64,000 bases of DNA from Tuctoria greenei (taxonomy: Eukaryota > Streptophyta > Magnoliopsida > Poales > Poaceae). Made by a program: the position numbers and the translations under genes. Below are positions 56,650-64,000 of the stretch, piece by piece. How positions within the stretch are numbered: position 1 is the stretch's first letter; each line of letters begins with the position of its first letter. Location of the stretch: NCBI GenBank assembly GCA_036927565.1, contig JAYESD010000008.1, forward strand, positions 21,532,100 through 21,596,099, written 5' to 3'. The notes under the pieces are model-generated. The model was not told the DNA's origin and ran no database searches. It worked only from the letters and a program-made list of their open reading frames with translations.

Positions 56650-56869
56650 GGTGTTATTGGCCCGATTTTGAGAAGAGAGGAAGAGTGGCTACACGGAGAA
56701 GACGGTGGCGTGTCCGGATGATCTTATAGCGTAGCAGCCTTACGGTTCGTCTCTTGACGCTCGTAGTAGTGGTGATGGGACACGGAGCGGTTCAAATTGA
56801 ATTCAAAGATGCGCATGTGCTGCGCACGTTTAAGGCGCCTCGGTAGCTGGCATGCACGTACGCTCGGTG

Positions 56870-57098
56870 CGTCCGGTCGCATCAGCCGCCTGTATAAATG
56901 GCTATTATGCAGGCGGCTGATGCTTCAAGGGCTGTCTGTAGAAATTGTCAATTTACACAGGTGATTCTTATATGTGAGCCGCTAGTGAAGTTATATTATC
57001 ACAGGCGGCTACTAATGCATTTGACAATACAGGCAGATTTTTTATAACCCGTCCGTGTAAAAAAATTATGGTATCTCTGAAAATGCTTTTTAGTAGTG
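56870..57098. repeat. Right terminal and subterminal region of the outer CACTA
   Basis: Inverted motifs related to CAGGCGGCT and AGCCGC recur near 56887, 56920, 56980 and 57001, leading to the end GCTTTTTAGTAGTG at 57098. The motifs are like those at 39400-39508. Confidence 0.7.
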
Positions 57099-57949
57099 GC
57101 TGTCATGTGGCATGCACGCTAGACTAAAGCAAAATACTTGATGGAACTGAACAGACGCAGATGCTTTCCATTAAAAAAACAGACCCACATAATGCTCAAG
57201 CAGACGCAGAATATGCGTAGGCTATATGGATGTTATGACACGCACGCAACGCAAGCCCAGGTGGAGTGCAGCCCGCACCTCGCGGAAGAACGCTGAACGT
57301 CTATCTAGTAAGAGTATCTACGGAAGCGGACAAACTGGTGGTGAGGAGTCTCGGCTCCAGCGAACGAAGCAGCTTACTTCTTGGTCAGCTAGTCACAACT
57401 CACACGCTCTTACATAAGTAGATTGTTTGAATTGGATGAAATGCTTGTATTTTTTTCATCCTATACATTTTTTGTTGCGATTAGATGTACTTTTCATATT
57501 ATTCTCGTTTTAAAAATTCTTATCAGTAATTTGTTTACGTCACATTAGCGAGATTATTAAATTAGACGTTGGTTCGTCCAATATAAATATTAATATAATA
57601 TATTTATAACATTGAGAGTTTTCTATCGTCGCATCTGAATTCTGTTACATTTATGTTGTCTGCCAAGCGGCGGCTAAAAACATATAAGTATCTTTTATAT
57701 CTGTATTTTTGAAGTGTCAGTATTTCTTTATTATATCTATATGCTTGAACTGTCAGTATTTTATTTGAAATATGTATGTCATACTTTGCTGAATTTAAGG
57801 CTTATATGTTATTTATTGTTTATATAAAAATTATGTTATATATTTTATAATTATTTACGAAATATATAACTATTCTCTAATTGCATATAAATTTTTGTAT
57901 GGCACAACCTTTGCTAAAATTCTTGCACCTAACCTGTTTTCACAGGCAT
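57099..57949. other. Unassigned sequence right of the outer CACTA
   Basis: 57420-57900 is strongly AT-rich with repeated TATAT stretches. No gene or element end can be recognised here. Confidence 0.35.
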
Positions 57950-58690
57950 GACTCAAGAAGCGAACTGTAGACAAAGAACAGTCAAATCTTAACTGGATTA
58001 AGAACCTTAAGTCCCTGGGTAGCGAAGAGCTAATGGAGGATATTTCAAGCCCTAAGCGAGGTCACCTTAATAGGGGAAAATGACATTATAATTTGGCGCT
58101 GCACACCAAATGGAAAATACACTGCAGCCTCAGCTTATGATGTCCAGTTCATTAGAGGAGCTTCATCCAGCTGGGCACCATAAGTTTGGGCCGCCAAAAC
58201 CCAATCACGGTGTCGCTTCTTTGCATAGCTCGTAATGCACAACCAGACACTCACAATGCATAATCTTGCGAAAAAACAATGGCCTCATCAAGTAACCTGC
58301 ATAATCTGTAACGAATTCTCGGAAACCGCGGATCATCTACTAGCCCAATGCAAGTTTACTAAAGCTTCGTGGCATAACCTGGCTCAACTGCTACGACTCC
58401 TTCAGGTGGGTGCCATATATTATAGATTCCTGTCCCAAGACTCAATGGAACAAAACTTTGAGATTTCTATTTATTTCTGGTGGCAGATTTAAAAGGAACG
58501 CAACAGACGCTTTTTCAAAAAAAAAAGAACTACTGTAGCATAGCAAGTTACTCAACTGGCGATAGAGGATATCTGGTCTCATTCGGTAGCCACCTCTTGT
58601 AAGAATCAGTAGTTTTGCGTCTATTTAGACTGCTTGAGCCGTGCCTGTAAAATTCTAGGTCTGCTACTGGCCCCGATGATTGGAACACGT
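57950..58690 (+). pseudogene. LINE (L1-type) reverse-transcriptase C-terminal fragment
   Basis: With stops and frame changes the plus strand reads IIWRCTPNGKYTAASAYDVQF, then QWPHQVTCIICNEFSETADHLL and FTKASWHNL: the zf-RVT zinc-binding domain at the C-terminal end of plant LINE reverse transcriptases. It continues with ISIYFWWQI then KERNRRFFQKK, the usual tail. The visible part is the last few hundred codons only. An A-run (58520-58530) lies inside. It is an old, 5'-truncated, plus-strand copy. Confidence 0.8.
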
Positions 58691-58949
58691 ACGTACTAGT
58701 AGTGATAGTAACTTTTGCGGCTTAGCTGAACTGGTAGACGACAAAAGTAGGGGCAATATTGTAATTATATTAGGAGGTTTTAATGTCATCAAATAGAGAT
58801 GTGATTTGACACATCTAATGGCACTGGGATGGCCAAATTAATCATGAGCAAAAGGTTCCAACAATGTTAAATTAAGAAGATCACCTATAAAAATGTTAAA
58901 TAACTAAGAAACATCCAAAAGGCTGACAAATACACTACTATAAAAATCA

Positions 58950-59345
58950 TTTTTACAGGCGCCTCAATTTTTCAAACATGGGCGGTTCTTAAAAATATGC
59001 AACTGTGATGACGAATGATATAATAACCGCCTGTGATGAAAGAACAACACAGGCGGATTTTAAAAAACAACCGCCTGGGCAAAAACTCGATCTTCTCAGG
59101 TGGTTATTACTTAAGAACCGCCTGCAATAAAATAACATCACAGGCGAATTTTAAGAAACAACTGCCTGGGTAAATACATGATCTTCTCAGGCGGTTATAA
59201 ATTAAGAACCGCCTGTAATGTAATGAACTTCACAGGCGGTTCTTAATTAACAACAGCCTCAGAAGATCATGTATTTTCACCAGCGGTCATTGTGTAAGAA
59301 CCGTATGTAGTTGTTCAATTATCACAAGTGGTTTTCATTGAAGAA
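58950..59345. repeat. Subterminal inverted repeats of CACTA-3
   Basis: At least ten copies of ACAGGCGG or its complement in alternating orientation, many joined to TTCTTAATTA or ATTAAGAACC so that pairs form hairpins (for example 59188-59245). They are the presumed transposase-binding sites. Confidence 0.85.
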
Positions 59346-59639
59346 TCACCTAGGAAAAGTCATTGTTTCCACTTATTTTGTGTCCCCGGAAACGCCGGAG
59401 TGCCCGAGATCGTGAGCATCTGTTGCAGGGGTAAACAAACGCAATAACATTGCAATTAAGTGATTTAATTGGAATACAAGGATAAACAAACGCAAATGAC
59501 ATTGCAATTCAGAGATAATTCACAACTCGATGAATTCCATAGATCATACATTGCGTGCCCTCTAAACTAAATTCGAATTTAAACTGTATGAAGCTCGACA
59601 ATTCAGAGGTAATTCACAACTCGATGAAGCTCTCATCAA

Positions 59640-60472
59640 TCAATCTAAATTGTACCGTCCTGCTTGCTCCCGAACACGTCTCTTATATTTCGCTGGATCC
59701 TGAAAATATTGACATTATTTAAATTAACAAATATCAAAGGAGGAATGAATAACCTACATTGGTCACTAAGTCAAAGTGTCATCTAACCTTGATAAGTAGA
59801 TTATAGCAATCATTTTCAACATCAGGCACATTTGGCTGATGCAGCAAACGCTGAACTTCAAGTAGTATAGTTTTGATTGTAAAACCACTGCACCATCCCT
59901 ACGAAATATAATTTAAGTAATATAAGAAACCAGTTCAAATAAGTTTGACAACAATTAAGTATTAATTACATGAGAAAATAGGTCTATCTTACGGTCTCTT
60001 GAACAAGAATCCCGATGCAGAGTGCTCCTGAACGATGGACATTTGGGTGGAAGAACTCACTTGGAAAGGCGCATCTTGGAGGCACTAAGGGATAGTCCTC
60101 AGAGAAGGAGATTGTCAGGGGTAGTAACCATCTTCCCATTCAGTCTGCAAAAGAAATTTATTAATAGGAGGATGATGGTTAAACTCATATTGTGCTTGTT
60201 CTTCATGACTTACCCCTTATTTACCGGGAACGATGCACTGCCACTTCAATAAATCTCCCGATTCAGGCTTCGCAGAGAAACCCTACGCAGAGAAATTGAA
60301 AATACCAAAAACAAACAAGACGGAAAAACAAACTACAGTTAAGTTCATCAGTCCATTACAGATACATATGTATATACAACCATGCGACCAGTGTGCCATA
60401 TGTACATACATGGGGATGGTTCTTGCGCCACGCCAAGCGCTCCTCCTTCAATCGGCTACACGCCCGAGACAT
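59640..60472 (-). pseudogene. SCE1/UBC9-like SUMO-conjugating enzyme, five exons, inactivated
   Basis: Minus-strand exons: 60472-60410 (MSRACSRLKEERLAWRKNHPH), 60282-60214 (GFSAKPESGDLLKWQCIVPG), 60144-59993 (TEWEDGYYP, SFSEDYPLVPPRCAFPS, EFFHPNVHRSGALCIGIL), 59898-59788 (GWCSGFTIKTILLEVQ) and 59699-59640 (DPAKYKRRVREQAGRYNLD, then TGA). Introns start GT and end AG at each join. SCE1 passes SUMO from the E1 to target proteins. The HPN motif and catalytic Cys (SGALC) are kept, and total length (about 157 codons) is normal. Lesions: an in-frame TAA after VPGK in exon 2 and one missing base in exon 3 after YYP. Introns are present, so it was captured from genomic DNA and not retroposed. It sits between CACTA subterminal arrays. 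Confidence 0.88.
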
Positions 60473-60691
60473 CAATATCTAAAAGACCAAACTTCCAAAT
60501 TATTGAGTCGAAACGCATATGTACACAAATGCAAAAGGACACAATCCATATACCAACACACAAAACTGGCATCTTATGAAAATATACAAAGAAAAAGGTA
60601 GCATGCAATGCATAGTAAGGAAACTATGAGAATTTACTTAGGTACCTCGTGGCGCGATGTGGGACTGGGCAGAGGCGTGCCTCCGCGGGGT

Positions 60692-60701
60692 CTTTATATA
60701 G
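60692..60701 (-). promoter_or_regulatory. TATA-like box upstream of the SCE1-like gene
   Basis: CTATATAAAG on the minus strand, about 220 bp upstream of the SCE1-like ATG. CACTA subterminal motifs lie just upstream of it. Confidence 0.5.
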
Positions 60702-60822
60702 GCTTCAGTTTTTCATAGGCGGTTTTTAAATTTTTCGCAGGCGGTTGGTACTTAATAACTGCTTGAGAAGATGTTTATCTCAGGCAGATTTTACTTACCA
60801 ACCGCCTCTGATGCTGCTAAGC

Positions 60823-61805
60823 TCCTGTCAAGCTAATCCCTGCATAACAAGCTATTGTAGATGCAAGTAACACCCGTGGCTCATTATTTGAATTGTTGAA
60901 AGCATCAATTTGAAGCCTGACGATCCTTGGAACGATTTTCCCATCCATTTGAACGATTTCTTTCCCTCCTATCCATTTGAAAACTTAGGAAGATGCTCCT
61001 TTCTCAGTTTTAATGCCTAAATATATTGACTAAAAATCAGTACTCACTTTCTTAGTGCTTCACACAAGCGAGTAAGCAAACAACTTCAATCACAAATCTT
61101 GTTTTTACACTTTCATGGGGATTTAACCTTAATCTTTCAAGCATAGATTTATCAAATAAGTGAAGCTTCCTTATCGCACATGTTAATGGCAGTTATAAGT
61201 GAAGGATGTGTCGAAGCTAACAAAATCTGAATCGAACTGAAGATAAAGAGATCCTGCATATGAGTAGCAATGTCAAGGTTAAACAACGTGAAGGCTATCA
61301 TCATAGCTTCATGTTGTCTAACCTGGACATTGTCACTCATATGCAGCATCTCATTCTCTTCAGTCCCATTGAGATTTTGTTAGCTTCGACACACCCTTCA
61401 CTTGTAACTTCCATTAACATGTCTGATGAAGAAGCTTCAATTATTGATAAATCTATGCTTGAAAGATTAAGGTCAAATTCTTATGAAAATGGTAAAAACA
61501 AGATTTGTGATTGAAGTTGTACATTTCGTCGCTTGTGTAAAGCACTAAGAGAGATGGTACTGATTTGTAGTCAATATATTCAGCCATTAGAACTGATAAA
61601 GTAGCATCTTCGTAAGTTATCAAAATGGAGAGAAGAGAAAGAAATCTTGCAGGGCTTGTTTGGATGTACTCCTATCCAAACAAGCCCTCAAATGGACGGG
61701 GAGTATCGTCAGACTTCAATCGAAGTTTTTAACAATCCAAATTATGAGTCTCGGGTGTTACTTGCATCTACAAGAGCTTGTTGTGAAGGGATTAGCTTGA
61801 CAGGA
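60823..61805. repeat. Long head-to-head inverted repeat (hairpin), arms of about 480 bp
   Basis: The left arm begins TCCTGTCAAGCTAATCCC at 60823; the right arm ends with its complement at 61805. The arms meet near 61300 with almost no loop (GCTATCATCATAGC). They align along their length with many substitutions and small indels. The right arm alone holds a 37-bp snap-back (AGGGCTTGTTTGG... ATCCAAACAAGCCCT, about 61651-61688). Both arms encode the same short frame: ILLASTHPSLVTSINMSDEEAS on the plus strand and ILLASTHPSLITAINMCDKEAS on the minus strand. They look like an inverted duplication of one gene fragment; I do not recognise the protein. Confidence 0.88.
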
Positions 61806-64000
61806 TGTCACACCTGGTAATAAGAAAACAACCAGATGCTTTCCACATGTATGCCAGGATCAGTTCAACTCATACATGTGTAGACGAAAGTGAAATACCA
61901 AATATAATACCATGTTCGAGTACATCACCTTATTACATAAATGACCATCCAGGTCTAAAATAAAAGTACACAAGCAACGGAAAACATAACAAGGGCTCCA
62001 AACACAGGCGTTGCACGGGGGAGCGCTAGCCTAGAACATCTCTTCAGTGTCTCCGTAGAAGTCCTGGTTCTCCACCTCTGCATCTTCGTAGACTGGGGGG
62101 AAAAACTATGCAACTAACAAGTTTGAGTACCAACGATACTCGCAAGTTGGGAAGTTATGTCATGTGTGGTTCACAACAGGGTTGGCAATTAATAAGTTAA
62201 GCACTATAGCAGTAACAACCTACTCTTAGTTGTTTATTAAGCACCTACAACTAGGTGAAATCCCAACCAACATCCCAAAATTAAACCAGGTAAGACCGAA
62301 CCCAAACCATCCGTTTAGTAACCATGTGCTAATTATGAATTTGGTTTCCAAGCCGCTCGTGTCTGTGAGCACGGCTGTCTAGACAGTTTGACAAAACTCT
62401 ACAGAGTGTGTATCCTTTACCCACAGTTCGTGATTTTGTCCCCTGTTGCCAGGTGGACTAAGGTAAACCTCCCTGATGCCCGTGGTAGCTAACCACAATA
62501 CACACTTCCGTAGGTGTGTGGCCAGGAGATCACTACGAGATGTTTCTGATGGTTCTCCCGACTTGCAATGGGTACTCTAAGGTTTCACCGCTCCGGCACC
62601 TGGAGTCTATTTTCCCTCCGCCAGGAGAAGCCCCCTCTTGAGCCATGTGGATCCCAAGGCAAAACCCATTCCCCGCCCGTTCAATTACCTATGCTACATC
62701 GGGAGGGACCAAATTACTAAACCAAGTTGTCCCATATACAATTTTGTGGTGATACTAGAAGGCTTAGCAACTTCTTCTATAAACCGGTCCTTAGAATCCG
62801 ATAGGTGTCAAGCCCCAAACCAAGGTCTTGTGCACGCATGCACCAATCCATACAAAACCCCCTATCAGATTCCTATCTACTAATTTCCATTATAGACATC
62901 AACTCATGAATCAAAGTACTTCAAATGTATATTTGTAAATAAATAGATCATATTTTATTTAAGCATGGCTAAGCGTAACTAAATAATAATAAAATGCCCA
63001 AACCATGTTGACAAGGAATATTGTGGAAAAATCTAGGAAAGCATAACATAGGATTCATATTTTAATTAGCATGCAACTAACTAAAACTTAACAAAAGGGG
63101 TGCAAGATGGTCAAGGAACTTGCCTCCAAACTGTGTCTCGGGGTCGTCGGGAAACTGCTGCTCTTGAAGGTTAAGAGTGGGTTCTGGCCCCGACTCTAAA
63201 TTACGACGATGCACGAAAAATAACATACAATAAGAACATAGTAAAATGCACAATATTCAAATAAACGCAAATTCCTACGCAAAAGTGATTTTAGGGTTGA
63301 TTTTTATTATAGACATACATTTATTGATGAGAATTTAAAGTTAAATGAAATTTAGTGAGTAAAACATATTTTTATAGATTTTTTTTACCATTTGTATACT
63401 TATTAGAACCCTAAAATTATTTTCTAGAAATTTTATCCTTCAAAATAAGCTTAAAACAGATTTATAATCAATAAAATAAATTTTACAATTTTTACATTAT
63501 TTTTACTAATTATTTTTATGTGCTAAACAATTTTTATGAACTAAATATACTTAAAAGTATTTTTATGACCATTTCAGTAATTTAAATGAATTAATAAAAA
63601 TAATACAGAAATGAAAATAAATAACACATAATTAAATCTGTTTTTATAATTATTTTATACAATTTAAGGACTTTTATTTAATTTTTAGAACTAACAAGGG
63701 TTTTTCTGCAAATACAGAACTGTTCCAGAGGTTAAAAATAATTTTTATTAAGTCCAGGGATTATTCTACAATTTTTCCAGATTTTATTTGCTATTTTATA
63801 ATTTTCCAGGGGCTTAACAACACTTTTTATTCAATTTACCAGTATTTTCCTAATTTCTAATAAGTCTAGGGGCTAGTTTAACATTTACAGGGGTTAGACT
63901 TGAATTTTAGAATAACTCAGGGGGTAGCCCGCAAGTTTCCAAGGGCTTCAGTGAAATTCCGGCGGCGAGAAAACTAATTTGAACGTGGGCCGTTGATTTT
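61806..64000 (-). repeat. Gypsy LTR, minus strand, third copy, cut by window end
   Basis: It begins TGTCACACCTGG, the complement of the LTR end at 4072 and 24481, and matches the reverse complement of those LTRs through 64000 (about two thirds of the LTR). No primer site lies left of 61806, so this is either a solo LTR or the 3' LTR of an element whose body lies to the right. Its left border coincides exactly with the end of the long inverted repeat. Confidence 0.93.

Larger units (their letters stand above)
39364..57098. mobile_element. Outer CACTA (En/Spm) element, non-autonomous, hosting a second CACTA
   Basis: The left end begins CACTGCTACAGTAAGC and the right end finishes GCTTTTTAGTAGTG, which reads CACTACTAAAAAGC in reverse. 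Both are flanked by GCT (39361-39363 and 57099-57101), a 3-bp duplication as expected for CACTA. The subterminal parts (39400-39508, 54439-54485, 56870-57060) carry copies of ACAGGCGG / AACCGCCTG, the usual kind of transposase-binding repeats. Its own sequence is only 39364-39508 and 54439-57098, about 2.8 kb; no transposase remains there. The TIR match is imperfect, so the pairing rests mainly on the TSD and shared subterminal repeats. Confidence 0.72.
58933..60822. mobile_element. CACTA-3: left part of a CACTA element carrying an SCE1-like gene
   Basis: CACTACTATAAAAATC begins at 58933, a typical CACTA terminus. It is followed by a dense array of ACAGGCGG / AACCGCCTG inverted motifs (59000-59345). 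Similar motifs recur at 60715-60805 (AGGCGGTTTTTAA, CAGGCGGTTGG, AACCGCCTC). Between the two arrays lies a minus-strand SCE1-like pseudogene. No matching AGTAGTG end is seen before the window ends, so the right end is either beyond the minus-strand gypsy LTR or lost. The preceding 3 bp are ATA. Confidence 0.7.

Noticed and set aside
56760..56775. TAGTAGTGG near 56766 as an alternative right end of the outer CACTA
   Set aside because: It lacks the T-run before AGTAGTG, and the following bases do not match the GCT at 39361-39363. The end at 57098 has both.
60022..60252. 76-codon plus-strand ORF
   Set aside because: It is antisense to exons 2 and 3 of the SCE1-like pseudogene, whose spliced reading explains the sequence much better.
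61260..61514. 84-codon ORF as a stand-alone gene
   Set aside because: It lies within the long inverted repeat and its counterpart is on the other arm. It has no start context and is best read as part of a duplicated gene fragment.

Overview
This window looks like intergenic DNA from a large plant genome, almost certainly a grass. It is built of nested transposable elements: Sirevirus-type Ty1/copia, Tekay-like Ty3/gypsy chromovirus, Tat-like gypsy, CACTA (En/Spm), hAT, a SINE, MITEs and LINE debris. I found no intact host gene. The one clear host-derived gene is a five-exon SUMO-conjugating enzyme (SCE1/UBC9-like) pseudogene inside a CACTA-type element. The species cannot be named from the sequence alone.

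Left half (1-31864): one Ty1/copia element (copia-1) forms the backbone. Its RNase H region is cut at 834 and resumes at 24482. The cut is a 23.6 kb Tekay-like gypsy element (835-24481) with LTRs of about 3.25 kb, an upstream ORF0, gag and a long intact RT-RNase H-integrase-chromodomain frame. The gypsy ORF0 is in turn split by an 11.3 kb Sirevirus (4701-16019, perfect GTCAC target duplication) carrying gag, pol and a third ORF. The 3' LTR of copia-1 (25512-31864) is split by a gypsy solo LTR (25780-30429, duplication GTAAG). That solo LTR is itself split by a solo LTR of the copia-1 family (26517-28342, duplication GTGAA).

Middle (31865-39363): a patchwork of fragments. It holds a short copia LTR with its primer-binding site, a third Sirevirus LTR, a gypsy LTR start, an inverted Tat-like gypsy LTR with 55-bp tandem repeats, a hAT transposase relic, two copies of one MITE, and a minus-strand SINE with a 17-bp target duplication.

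Right half (39364-64000): an outer CACTA element (39364-57098, duplication GCT) contains an inner 14.9 kb CACTA element (39509-54438, duplication CAA). The inner one encodes a decayed TNP2 transposase and a second gene ending in a Ulp1-like SUMO-protease domain. Its TNP2 gene is split by a 6.8 kb gag-only LTR retrotransposon (42038-48881, duplication ACGAA) whose LTRs are each a dimer of two LTR copies. Further right are LINE debris, the left end of a third CACTA element with the SCE1-like pseudogene, a nearly 1-kb head-to-head inverted repeat, and a minus-strand copy of the gypsy LTR running off the window.

Every insertion order above rests on target-site duplications read directly from the sequence. 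Most element genes carry stops or frameshifts, so this is a graveyard with several young layers. The most unusual structures are the dimeric LTRs, the captured SUMO E2 beside a second element with a truncated SUMO protease, the long hairpin locus, and the same GGAC-NN-GTCC palindromes in both copia and gypsy LTRs.
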